A stretch of DNA of 64,000 bases from Paragonimus skrjabini miyazakii. Taxonomy: Eukaryota > Platyhelminthes > Trematoda > Plagiorchiida > Troglotrematidae. The translations under genes and the position numbers were made by a program. Under the pieces are notes generated by a model. It was given only the letters and a program-made list of their open reading frames with translations. It was not told where the DNA came from and did no database searches. The stretch covers positions 268,984-332,983 of the forward strand of contig JTDE01000099.1 in the NCBI GenBank assembly GCA_014338405.1. Direction: 5' to 3'. Positions 25,420-35,735 of this stretch are shown here, one piece after another. How positions within the stretch are numbered: the stretch's first letter is position 1; each line of letters begins with the position of its first letter.

Positions 25420-26229
25420 GTGACGAAATCACTTACACTGCAATATTCACTTTGACGCCACTTCAGATAACACCATCTTTTGGTTCAGATGGACAGTTGC
25501 ATTCTCCATAGATCAAACGATCATGTTCACTTTATTACCAATACGTGGGACAAAATTCTGTTGGCCCTCGTCCATGAGTAACGGCTTAATGTAACTTTGT
25601 CAGTCAAGAAAAGAACGGTAGTATGTGGAAACACATCATAGTTCACGAACTTTCAAAGAACGTCTAAATGGATAGTGATGGTTTTCTGGATGCGGTACAC
25701 CAAAGTCACATATATAAATATAGTAACCTGATCAGTTCCTTTGATTATATCTAGTAAACCTTAGTGACTCGTTACCCAGAGAAAATAGGAGTAGATATAA
25801 GGATCCCGTTACCCAAATAGAACCGTAAAATACTTGTTTAACAAGTCTTAATGAAATATCACACTTTACTTAGCCGGTCGTCGATTACTTAATCGATAGC
25901 GGATGAAACGTCAAACAGTGCAGTTGTTTTGCAATTCTTTTGTATAAACAAATATACAAACAGTCCAACGGTTCAAAATTGCAAATGACAATATGCACGG
26001 CAGTAAAATAACCAGGTCAACCTCAATTAGTCATAACTCTATCTGATTGTAGTATCAGTGCAATTGTGTCGACTCAAGTTTACATCAGATTACGGTAGAC
26101 CTCCGAATCCAGAATCGTCATCGAAAAGCAAGTCGTTTTACTGCTACACGGTGAAAAAACCACAACTGCCTCTCAATCTCTCCAGTCAATAGATATATAC
26201 CTTCTACAGTGAAATGAAACTTGAAAACT
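25420..26229. other. No recognisable gene
   Basis: No frame, RNA or repeat could be supported in this stretch. Confidence 0.4.
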
Positions 26230-26346
26230 GTAAAAAGACCGGGCTGAAGTGGCTTCTTGATTGGAAAACCATCAGCCAATCAGAGTTTATACACAAGCTG
26301 CAGCAGGTGGAACTGTGGTCAATCGGCGCCAGCCAATCAACAGCGG
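26230..26346 (+). repeat. Diverged interspersed repeat, copy 2
   Basis: Partner of 960-1085: GGGCTGAAGTGGCTTCTTG, then ACACAAGCTGCAGCAGGTGG, then AACTGTGGTC. The overlapping open frames on both strands probably arise from this repeat and not from a gene. Confidence 0.45.
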
Positions 26347-27529
26347 GGGTCAGCTGCTGCAGCGAAATTGTTTGTAAAGAATGGTGGGCAAAAACGTTGT
26401 AAGACAGCGGGCTGGAATTTAACAACAGAATTGTCTAAGTGCAGGTCCTGGAGCACAACGACGAAAAACAATAAATACCTAACACATCCGTCTCCCAGTA
26501 GTAATGTTAACGTAATCATCTGTGGTTCTTTATAGAAGGGGTATCTTTTTTCAAGTAAGTTCGATCGCTTAGTGTCAAACAGACCACTGTTGTTGTGATG
26601 TTTTCGACATAACAACTGTGTGTTCTATGGGAACGAGTTGACCTTTTCCCACAGTCAGGGTTCCCATCCACAAACTTTTGCGTATTGCCAAATGTGGTTT
26701 GGTTCGTTTTTCTCACAAATTGAAATGTAACCAACGAAGATAATAGTCGTGTTCACTTTTTTCACCTACCCATTTTATTTAGAACTATTATTCCACGTTA
26801 CTCAACGATGAGTATTGTGAATATGACATCAGTCGATTGTACTACCAGCCGGTCATTTCCGAAACACAAGACTCACTCAGCTGCAGCTAAAAACAGACGA
26901 ACGACTTGCGTGAAATCTTCAAACTAACAAATCAACACTTCACAACTGGTGACCGTTGTTGACACTAGTCGATATGCTGAACGACTGTATCTACATCAGG
27001 CTTGCTGTATTATATCGGTGTGGATGTGGTCCTCTTTCAGCTGATAAAATCCAGCATGAACATCTGTAAACTATTCGCACGAACCAGATTCATCAAGATA
27101 TCGGAATCATTTAAAATCTATCACTGTCCAGGCATCGCGTGAAAGTCTGATTCGCTGCGTCGTTTGTGGAAAATTTTATTAAGAGTGGTGCGTTCCGGTG
27201 TTCCACTCAAATCATCCACGTACTAGTAAGCTATTAATTTTACAGACTTAAGGGCAAAATTAACTGGGGATAATCCTTAACAGTACGAGCCCCTGGTAGG
27301 CAATTCGTGCATTATGTAATAAACAACTTGCCCTAATATAAACAAATACATTTGAAGTTTTGCTTCTCTCTGAATGCTTTGAATAAGGCGAAATACTAGT
27401 ATACGTATATTTAGAAAATCGGATACAACAAAAGAAAGAGTTTATACGTTTTATTTTTTATTGCTTCCTTACAGTTTAAATATGGATCAGAACTTTTAAG
27501 TAGTGAAGGATTTGGTCGATAAAATTCTA
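26347..27529. other. No recognisable gene
   Basis: Open frames at 26337-26615 and 26516-26734 (minus) do not match known families, and no splice boundary or repeat was recognised. Confidence 0.4.
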
Positions 27530-27625
27530 ACCTCACTCGATGTTGATTACAGCTCTCTCAGCCAGCCTGTTCCAAAAATAAGCACTGTGCTCAGGTTTTA
27601 CTCTCTCGTTAAAGCTCACTAGTTT
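27530..27625 (-). repeat. Hammerhead SINE relic, copy B (minus, partial)
   Basis: On the minus strand: AGTGAGCTTTAACGAGAGAG, then TAAAACCTGAGCACAGTGCTTA, then AGGCTGGCTGAGAG. These match the ribozyme and tail side of the SINE copies at 33.7 and 56.6 kb. The catalytic CUGANGA and GAAA boxes are both damaged and the tRNA-like head is absent. Confidence 0.55.
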
Positions 27626-29699
27626 TACATGTCCCTGGTTCATCTGGATCTTGAGCTCATGTAGTAGCCGTTACAACAAAATGTGGTTCGTCTGTATTGC
27701 TTCAAAACTTCAATGCTTCACCTCGACGTGCTTCAAAAAAGCGTTGGACAAACAGAAACAAGCTTGCTGCCATTTTTCTTCCTCAGAACATTATCTAACC
27801 GGTCAGAAGAACCGATACTTCCGCTATTCCAGTAGCTTCCACAGATTTTTATTTGAGTCCAGGCCCTAACTGTAAGTCCACTATTCCAAAACTTCCATCT
27901 TAGATAAAAAAGTGACGTTTTGATACGTAGAATATATATGTATTGCTGCGTTGTCTCGTTGGAAGACACTAGTTTCGAGCTTCATTGTTTCAATGCATGT
28001 TGCAAGAGACTTCTGAATTGCAACCTATGTTGTCAATTCACTCAACTCGCCAGCTGTAACCACACTCAAAAACCAGTACCGACAGTTTGGTGTTAACCTG
28101 CCTAGGGAGAAAAAGCTTTTCTTTTCGGAGGTTTCTTTACTGGTAATTCCAAGTATTTGGTTTATACAAGTCGACTTTTATTGGTCGCCAGATAGAGCAG
28201 TGTACCAATGATAAATCTAACAACTATGATCTTAAGCGTTGCCCGAACCGGTGCTGATTTAACTAGACCGTCCGCCTTATCAGCAGAGGAGTTTCCCATG
28301 CTGTTCCTCGCACAGCTGTGTTTAGACTTATCAACTCAAAAGAAAATTTGTCTTCATGGGCACCCACAGTTTTGTCTGATGCCGATCGGATAACTGTGGG
28401 CGTGACTCGTTCTAATAATTTACTTAAATATCAGTTTTGTCAACATATCTCTGATCCGGTGCTCACTAAACACCAGTGCACATATCTCTTTTACGTGTGT
28501 AAACAAAACGATAGGGAACAGTTTTTAATGGTAGGTCTCAACCAGGTAATACAACTTATGTAAGCTATTCGGACATATCATTTGTGTAAGCGTCCACGTG
28601 AATCATTTAGATCATTACTCCTGACTGAAATTTACCAGAATGTGGTAGGAGTTCTTGTAGCCACGCCCTCCATACACACTCTCCATCTATAGAAACGAAA
28701 AATGATTGTTTTCAGGCTAGAGTTAATTGTTTTGCTGTGTACAATGCTTCGGTTGAGTGACCTGAAAGGTTACGCCAAACAGTTTGTTTGCGACGGGATT
28801 ATCACGTGACTGAAACGGTTAATCGGTGTAGCTGAACAAAAACATGAACACCATCGAATGTAAGCTGTCCGCCAACTGTTCAGCAACATGACGATAAAAC
28901 CTTAGATATGTTTTCGATATATTGCTGGCGCTCATGGTGATTGTATCAAATTTTGCATAATTGGGAGATTACTATGAATATTAGCCTCAGTTTTATGTGA
29001 ACGGTTATGGATCATAGTGCACTAAGGTTTATATAAACGTTCGTAGTGCGAGCGGTAGGTTGGTTAACACAAACATCCATCCTGAATAACCACACCCCTA
29101 TCTAACCACCTAAATAATCAGTTGTTAAAATTAACCGAAATACTGTTGACTTATCAGTTAATCACATACCGTTTATTAGACAACGTTTGTTAATGACATT
29201 CGTGATGTCAGCAACGTAGACATGTATATCTACCAGTGATGTTTTGGTATCGCATTCGCTGTTTTCGTTATGTACCATCATAGCCAAGGTAACCTGAAGC
29301 CAGTTTTGCTCTGTTCATATTTACATACCATTTCCATCACTGTTTCATCAACAATGTAGAGGGTTTGAATGCGAAACCACAGACAGTAGTTTTATCAAAC
29401 TTTCGAACGACAATAGTTCAAAAGTTACAAACCCATAAGATAATTCTGAGTTATTCATAAAGTCACTGATTGACCATTCATGTATGTAGGCTACAGCGAT
29501 TATATCAGTGCCCAAATCGTACCCCAAAAATGTGCGTTCTATCAAAAATATGTCTAGTCAATATTCTTCTGGTCAGTTCTAGAGTATTGGGTCAAGATAC
29601 CTCAGCGAACTTTGCAACGTGGGTTTCAGCATATCACTTCAATTTAAACTGAACATCATTCAAAATTGATCGTGACCATCGTATTCAGAAAGACTTCCC
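27626..29699. other. No recognisable gene
   Basis: Plus-strand frames near 28208-28563 are open but match nothing I know. No RNA gene or repeat copy was identified. Confidence 0.4.
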
Positions 29700-29940
29700 A
29701 GCTAGCTTCTTTTGAATAGAAGTACTAGACTAGAATTTCGGTATTGTTAAAGCCCGTCGATAGTGTATATCTTTGCCACAGCCAAGGTTGGAAGTCCGAC
29801 CACGCTTTTCACGAGGCAACCGTGTTGACCACTGCGTCATTAACCCCACATTGGGCATGACCGAATTATCATATGTGAACGCTCAACCACCTTCGCTTTT
29901 GAAGAGTGATCAGGTTGCCCGATCGTCTCGATAGGAGACA
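29700..29940 (-). repeat. Hammerhead SINE, copy C (minus)
   Basis: Nearly full-length copy read from 29940 down to 29700. It contains CGATCGGGCAACCTGATCA, AAAGCGAAGGTGGTTGAG, the tRNA-like head with an A-box-like TGACGCAGTGG, and CAAAGATATACACTA. A decayed hammerhead follows (29722-29766): CUGANGA has become UCGACGG and GAAA remains, while the stem III halves UUC/UAG and the UC cleavage dinucleotide are still readable. It is the left member of a head-to-head pair with copy D. Confidence 0.8.
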
Positions 29941-30169
29941 CAATTATTGTTTGTTAATTCTGACTGATAACTCCGTGATTAAGACTCTCTAAACAGGTCG
30001 GACTCTCAGAACGCCCGAAAACTTCCGGGCGATATTTTAGACTGCTGGTGGGTAGTCGGTGATTTGATTAGATATTACCTAGTAGGTTTAATGAGATCAA
30101 AGATTGTGACTTGGCCAAGAAGTCCTAATCGCGGGGCTATCGATTGGGGCTAACAGACAGTAACTGCGT
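29941..30169. other. Spacer between inverted SINE copies C and D
   Basis: About 230 bp with no gene. It contains a 6-bp hairpin at 30012-30031 (CGCCCG, 8-base loop, CGGGCG). Confidence 0.7.
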
Positions 30170-30490
30170 CTCTCATTGAGACGATCGGGCAACCTGGACA
30201 TTTCAAAAGCGAAGATGGTTGAGCGTTCACATATGATAATTCGGTCATGCCCAATGTGAGGTCACTGACGCAGTGGTCAACATGGTTGCCTCATGAAAAG
30301 CGTGGCTGGAGTTCCATCCCCGGCCGTGGCAAGGATATGCACTATTGATGACCTCTGATGAGAGCAAAACTTGAGTTTTGTTTCTCTTCGAAAGAGGCTG
30401 GCTGGAAAGTTTATCTGATTGCGACGGCTACCATCAATTTTGAGTGATGTTCAACTTAAAATTAACTAAATCCTTGAATACTGGCCATGA
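30170..30490 (+). repeat. Hammerhead SINE, copy D (plus)
   Basis: Full-length copy beginning near GAGACGATCGGGCAACCTGG. The A-box-like TGACGCAGTGG is at 30266-30276 and a degraded B-box near 30310-30320. GGCAAGGATATGCACTA leads into a decayed hammerhead (30339-30385) with UUGAUGA for CUGAUGA and AAAA for GAAA; stem II (CUCU/AGAG) is still pairable. The tail passes through GAGTGATGTTCAACTTAAA. With copy C it forms an inverted repeat about 800 bp across. Confidence 0.8.
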
Positions 30491-32089
30491 TAATTCAGTC
30501 TGTTTAGGCAGTATGTTACGGATTCCTGTAAGTGGATGAAAAAATTTCCTTGAATTTCCCAATCCGTATGCACTTTTGTCTAGATCTAGTGATTCCCTCT
30601 ACATATCCCTCCGCAACTTTTTACGGTTTTCACGAATCCCTTGTTGAATTTCCCGATCCAGACCATGTTTGCTACGCATACCCTTGTAACTGTTCCACTC
30701 TCGATTATGTGTAATTTGTTTGAACACTTACATGAGGATCACTATGCAAATGACTGCCAACCTGTTCCCACCTACCCTCCCTTATGTCATGTTCTATTGG
30801 TTGGTTCAAATACATTTAATGCGCATGCATGCACCGTCCAGAAGCTCTGACTTGCCAGCTTCGTATTTGCTTGCTAGTCTTGACCGAGAGTTCATTTGTT
30901 GCTCGTAACTTTCGATAGGTGGAGCTCACTTGTTGTTATAAACCCTGTGAACGTGAACAGTTTCATTGGTTATGTTGATAGTGGTGCCATAATAACCGAT
31001 ACGTCCTGTTTTAGCCTTTTAGGTTCCGATAAGCCTACGCGTCTTTTAACGTTTTAAGGATAACGTTGTTCTCTTGATTACATCTAAGCGTTTTGTCGCT
31101 AACACAGTCCGCTAGTATGTTGACCGAGCATGATTCAGTACTCCTCGTGTATTACAAGCTAGTAGCGTGACCAAACTGTAATACAACATTGTCCCAACAT
31201 CTCTGAAATGTGTAGCTTGGAATGAACATATCAAAACCAAAATAGTTTTTTCGTTAGCTCAAGCAATTTTTCATCTAGGTTCATGTGATTGAGATGGTTG
31301 AGAAAACTTGATATCAGCGACACTTTGACTAGAAAAAACAATTGGTGATTCCCGTTCCGTTAGTAAATTCATTCAATATTATTGCATCTCTTATCAACCG
31401 CGGATCAATATAACAACATTTGGTCGTGTGTCCCAATTGCTCAACCGAATAACGCTTGCTCAAAACGGACATCAAAATGTCTTACATTTTGGACTAATCA
31501 ATACCTATTGATTATTACTGAACAACTCGCAACTTTGTGTAGAGGGTAAGCTACTCACCAGTTGTTTGACCATTCATAGAAATTACACAAGCACTAGATG
31601 CGTTCAATTCACGCTTGTTAAAAGGTCGAACGCGGACAGCGACCTTGACTGAGGACATATTGCTGATTGGTCTAGATAGAGATGAATGGGGAGAAAGAAG
31701 AAACAAAACTTTACTCCATTGCGTCAGCACGAACTAGAAATAGGTTTGGTCATTCACAAACAAAATAAAACGTAAGTACATAAATTTTTCAATGTGGGTT
31801 TGAAAACGATGGAGCCAAATCCGGTTAAGTCAGCGAAAGCAAAGCGGAACATTCGCCTATTTACATATTGTATGAAGAACAAATATTTTCTGAGATGGAT
31901 TCATTTTTCAAACTGTCAGCATTCACAACTAGTATGACATGGACACTACTAAATTCCGATTTACTCTCATGATCAACCAGCAAATCTTACAAACTGCACA
32001 TAGCAAAAACGAAAGAACAAAACAATTAACTAGTTTTGACTTTTGTTTTGACGGTGTGATTTTATTTCCAATAAGAATTTAAGTTAATG
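30491..32089. other. No recognisable gene
   Basis: Three overlapping short plus frames at 30532-30908 are open but match no family. The rest is AT-rich and carries no repeat I could place. Confidence 0.4.
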
Positions 32090-32202
32090 TATTTCAGATG
32101 AGACCCAACTGGGGAAAGTCAGGGCTTCGGCTGGATTCGATTCAGCGACAGAAACACCATGCCTCAACACGGCAAGCGCCCTACCAGCTGTGCTACGAAG
32201 CC
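32090..32202 (-). repeat. tRNA-derived repeat with a foldable tRNA head
   Basis: The tRNA-like part is 32202 down to 32123 on the minus strand. A 7-bp acceptor stem GGCTTCG/CGAAGCC pairs perfectly. The D-arm is GCACAGCTGGTAGGGCGC, the anticodon stem TGCC/GGCA has loop GTGTTGA (anticodon GTT if functional), and the T-arm has loop ATCGAAT with 4 of 5 stem pairs. The variable region is about 12 bases, longer than usual. A body CCCTGACTTTCCCCAGTTGG follows, as in the copy at 42030. The shared non-tRNA body argues for a SINE instead of a host tRNA gene. Confidence 0.65.
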
Positions 32203-33287
32203 ACACGTCATGTCTTATCAAAGATATTATTTTTGCTTGTACAAAAATCATACCGTCTAAATTTGAAGGTATGAGTTACAGGCAGATTGACGGTGGAGCT
32301 ATGGATAGCTCATTGTGTCCTATGTTGACCAGTATATGTTTGGACATGTCTGAAAAGCAGTTTCAAGGGAGGATATCTCAGGTCGCTGTAAAAACGACAT
32401 TCAAGTTTCCAATGACTAATGTGTCCTTCTTTTTGTAACGATTTGAACTCCATCCACCCAAACATCGCTGTACCTTATGAGGTGGAGGTCAACACTTGTT
32501 CGCCATTCTTAAAGATTATCATCATTAAATGCCAGACTGGAAAGTTTTGACAATCGGCCCACCGTAAGGCAACATGGATCGGGCAATATTCGCAATCCCC
32601 TTGCTTATAAACAAGGATCAGTGAGAACATTATTTCACACAGCCAAAATACAGGCAGTACATATCGCGCTGATGGACGGGGGGAAGAACGGCTTATTGGG
32701 TAAACGCTGGTAGGTAACGGTTATCTAGAAAATCTCGTGGACATCCACAGTAAGTAGAATGAACCAAAAATGGTGAGCTGCACATGCGCAGAAAAAGACA
32801 TGGCTCTGCAAATCTAGTTCCCAAATGACCGTCTGACCGAGAGTACGAGTCACAAACTGACGTCCACTTTAGAACACACCTATTCAGCTGTCTAACATCG
32901 CGGTCTCTTAGCCATTAGGGGTCTGACTCTTCATAGTACTGACACACACTCAACCGAGTAATATAAAAGTTCTGTTATAGCTGCGATGACGTCCACATAG
33001 GCAGAATAGTTCGGTGCTTACATCGACCTATGGCGAAGCACATTCCTAAAGGGTCACAAACCGATCTGCTGTCTGTGACAAGTTCTCAAAACCCAACTTC
33101 ATCGATCGTTAAACACAAATTTTGTGGTGGTCATCTAGCTGATCCGGTCAGATCGTTCAACCTATTGTTAAGTAATCGTAATCTGAAACTGCTGGTGATT
33201 GGTGAAACACTACTAATCAGAAAACATCGACCGGTTTTGTGTGCACAGAGGATGTTGATGCAGTCAATCTCCCTGCCATGGAATTGA
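32203..33287 (+). pseudogene. Penelope-like element: RT relic plus near-intact GIY-YIG endonuclease
   Basis: The RT part shows YRQIDGGAMDSSLCP (from 32277), corresponding to the YRQIDGVAMGSPLGP block. It is followed by DLNSIHPNIAVPYEVEVN and then CSPFL, the HPNIxFTxExExxNxLPFLD block. The YVDD active-site box between them is not visible. The endonuclease is in one frame from about 32967: FCYSCDDVHIGRIVR (HIG at 32994-33002, the usual YIG with Tyr changed to His), CLHRPMAKHIPKG, SSIVKHKFCGGHLADP, then RKHRPVLCAQ and a SLPWN end at 33287. PLEs retrotranspose using RT plus this endonuclease. The middle is full of stops, so the copy is dead. A tail segment follows at 33345. Confidence 0.75.
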
Positions 33288-33344
33288 TGACATCATAAGC
33301 ACACGAAAAATCAAAACCGTGTGGTTGATTCGTTCAATCTTTGT

Positions 33345-33465
33345 TGCTATATGCATTTCGTAGGAAATTCTGTGATTTCACGTTTGTGACTAATGAGAGT
33401 AAATCGAAATGCTAATATCTCACGATAAACGTCTGTTATAACCAATGGATAAAAACCTCCGTCTT
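33345..33465 (+). repeat. PLE-associated tail segment
   Basis: Follows the endonuclease. Shares TTGTTGCTAT, CACGTTTGTGACT, GAGAGTAAA and CGAAATGYTAA with 35340-35451. It probably represents the 3' untranslated part of this PLE family. Confidence 0.6.
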
Positions 33466-33714
33466 CTAAATCATAGGATTCATTTAAAAGTATCGCGAAC
33501 CTAAAAACTAAACGTTGTTATCGAATGGAAATTAAGATTATGATGATTTGAATGTTACAGTGAAAAACGTTTTTGTTCAGAATGGAGGCTGCTAGTTCAA
33601 AATCAGGAAAGTTTCCATATATTTAACTAACTGATATTTTCGACTGTTTTGATTACTGTGAATGAATTCTTTCTGTCCAAGCAGTGATCAGGTTCCAACA
33701 AATATATTACTCAC

Positions 33715-33970
33715 AAGCGAAAGTGGTTGAGAGTTCACATATGATAATTCGGTCGTGCCTAACGTGAGGTCAATGGAGTAGTAGTAAACACGGTTGCCTG
33801 CTCATGAACAGCGTGGCCGTGGTTCAAGTCCCAGCAGTAGCGATGATATGCACTACTGACGAGCTCTACTGAGAGCGAAACTCGAGTCTAGTGCTTCTTT
33901 CCGAAAGAGGCCGACTGGAAAGTCTACTGGAATGTGACAACTGTGATCAATTGTGGGTGATGGTCAGTCT
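33715..33970 (+). repeat. Hammerhead SINE, copy E (best preserved)
   Basis: Order of parts: CACAAGCGAAAGTGGTTGAG, ATATGATAATTCGGTCGTGC, a tRNA-like stretch with B-box GGTTCAAGTCC (33821-33831), the intact hammerhead (33850-33894), CTTTCCGAAAGAGGCCGACT, and the tail GATCAATTGTGGGTGATGGTCAG. The layout (pol III-like promoter followed by a type I hammerhead) is that of the Smα SINE-like repeats described in schistosomes. It lies 0.4 kb downstream of a PLE endonuclease on the same strand. Confidence 0.85.
33850..33894 (+). ncRNA. Type I hammerhead ribozyme (all core residues present)
   Basis: Stem I is GCACUA (33850-33855) with UAGUGC (33889-33894), 6 of 6 pairs. The core CUGACGA (33856-33862) is followed by stem II GCUCU/AGAGC, 5 of 5 pairs around loop ACUG, and then GAAA (33877-33880). 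A 3-bp stem III CUC/GAG has no real loop. The UC cleavage dinucleotide is at 33887-33888, so predicted self-cleavage is after C33888. Every conserved hammerhead position is met. The minimal stem III is typical of retroelement-borne type I hammerheads, which cleave better as dimers or with loop contacts. Activity is inferred, not shown. Confidence 0.88.
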
Positions 33971-34962
33971 ATATGAGAATCAAAATCCCCTACTACTCAT
34001 CAGTGAGACTATCAAGTATTTGGGGAGGAGAGCAGAAGATACACGAGTGTAACCTCGTTACTGATGACAACGCCAATTTTATGGGCTCAGTTTGTTCAAT
34101 TTATTCTGTGATCCTGTTAACACTATGCTAAGTTGCCCCATTTCACTCTAAACTAGATGGTTTTCTTTGTACGGTAGATCAAGAAATGGGTCAATGACAT
34201 CATTGCTACCGATTCTGTTAGCTTCGTTTCAATTGATAAATGCGTGGGAGGGTAATTGCTTAACTACATAGTATTTATATGAAAAACACTTTGTATCAAT
34301 CACAGGTCTGGAGGGTACATTGATGAATTTAGATGGAAAACGAAGCACACTAATAGGCAAATGATGTGAAGCTTATGAAACTCAAACTGTATTTAGTCTA
34401 TGCTGAGTTGCGATTAACCAGTAGAAACCTTCGGTCACTTCTCACTACCCTTGCCAGGAGATCTTCTCAGATGGCAACTGAAGTTGACGTTGCTTCAACA
34501 GACTCTTACAAATTACTCAGTTGTATTTCGGATTCAAACATTTAGCCGTTTAGTATGAGCTTTTCAATGTTTGTATCAAACGACATGTAGCTAGAGACAA
34601 TGTGATAGAAACGGACCCAAGTCAGTTTAGTTAGCAATATTCATTATGTCCATATGGAGGCCGAAATTCAATCAGTGCTTCCTTGAAATCTTCATGGCAT
34701 GAAAATCAACTGGTTTCACAAAATCACGTAATTAAACCGTAGACCATAGTTAGAACCATCCACAGAAACAGAATGCCCAGGCACTCTGAGCGATGTCTCA
34801 CCTGAGCGTCGAAACCACTCCGGAAGATCAGGAATTTCACACTTCCACTGGTCCGAATCCGTCTGAGGTCCACACTTTTCGCACTTGAGTTCTTTCTAAA
34901 TTATCAAATCTGCCAGACTTTTTATCTAAAACACTGCGTTCCCTTGATCCAGTTCACCAGTA
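33971..34962. other. No recognisable gene
   Basis: No open frame, RNA or repeat from the families seen elsewhere could be supported. Confidence 0.4.
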
Positions 34963-35102
34963 ACGATAGAAAACATACGTCGCGAGATGTCAACATTTCG
35001 TTTACTCTCTTCAGTCACGAACGTAAAATATTGGAATATATAGGACATGCGGACAGCAACAACAATAGAAACAATCAACGATTGGGTTTACACAAAACAT
35101 GG
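34963..35102 (-). repeat. PLE tail segment, inverted copy (left arm)
   Basis: About 140 bp whose reverse complement recurs at 35313-35451 with only about eight differences. It abuts the 5' end of the endonuclease fragment, so its orientation is opposite to the tail that follows that fragment. Confidence 0.8.
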
Positions 35103-35310
35103 GACAAAATCCGACCTCATCTATAGCAAAGCACATCATGGAAACAGGTCACGTTGTTGACCCCGCCAATCCGTTTCATGTGTTGTTGCGTAATCGAAAT
35201 CCGAAATTGCTTGCCTTCTCCAAAGCTATGCTAATCAATCCTCGCCGTCCGGTCCTCTGTGTGCATAAACTGTTGACTCATGCAGTTTTTTATGCCCTGA
35301 AACTGATAAC
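35099..35310 (+). pseudogene. PLE endonuclease C-terminal half, bracketed by inverted tails
   Basis: The frame reads NPTSSIAKHIMETGHVVDP, NPFHVLLRNRNPKLLAFSKA, then RRPVLCVHK. This matches the second half of the PLE GIY-YIG endonuclease and is very close to the 33-kb copy at the same positions. The YIG half is missing. In its place sits an inverted 140-bp tail segment, and a normal tail follows. The terminal LPW is replaced by HAVFYALK. Confidence 0.75.
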
Positions 35311-35312
35311 AG

Positions 35313-35451
35313 TCCATGTTTTGTGTAAACCCAATCGTTGATTGTTTCTATTGTTGTTGCTATCCGCATGTCCTATATATCCCAATGTTTTACGTCCGTG
35401 ACTGAAGAGAGTAAACGAAATGTTAACATCTCGTGACGTGTGTCTTCTATC
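35313..35451 (+). repeat. PLE tail segment (right arm)
   Basis: Normal-orientation tail following the endonuclease half. Reverse complement of 34963-35102, so the unit forms a 490-bp fold-back. Confidence 0.8.
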
Positions 35452-35499
35452 GTTACTGGGGAGACTTTTTATCGCAAATAAAGCTTCAATGCTTACCAA

Positions 35500-35735
35500 T
35501 GACGTTGATGGATTGCAGCTTGAATCGATTGCGAAATCCTTTGTAGACAGTCAGTCTATTAGATCATTTGATGGATTTCATAGAAGACAGTGGGCTTGTT
35601 GGGTAACTTAGTCCAAATGTGGTCTTATTATGTGGTTTAGTAGTTCAGTTGGTAGAGCAATGAGCATTCTGTTTTCGTCGCTAGTAGGATTCCAGCAGTT
35701 GGTTAGCTTATACACTACAGAATAGCTGGCATGAT
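35500..35735 (+). repeat. tRNA-derived SINE, copy 1
   Basis: Aligns along its length with 41889-42110. Shared words include GACGTTGATG, AGATCATTTG, GGATTTCATA, GACAGTGGG and GTCCAAATGTG, followed by a tRNA-like stretch TAGTTCAGTTGGTAGAGCAA and a degraded B-box (AGTAGGATTCC). The tRNA part no longer folds fully. Confidence 0.6.
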
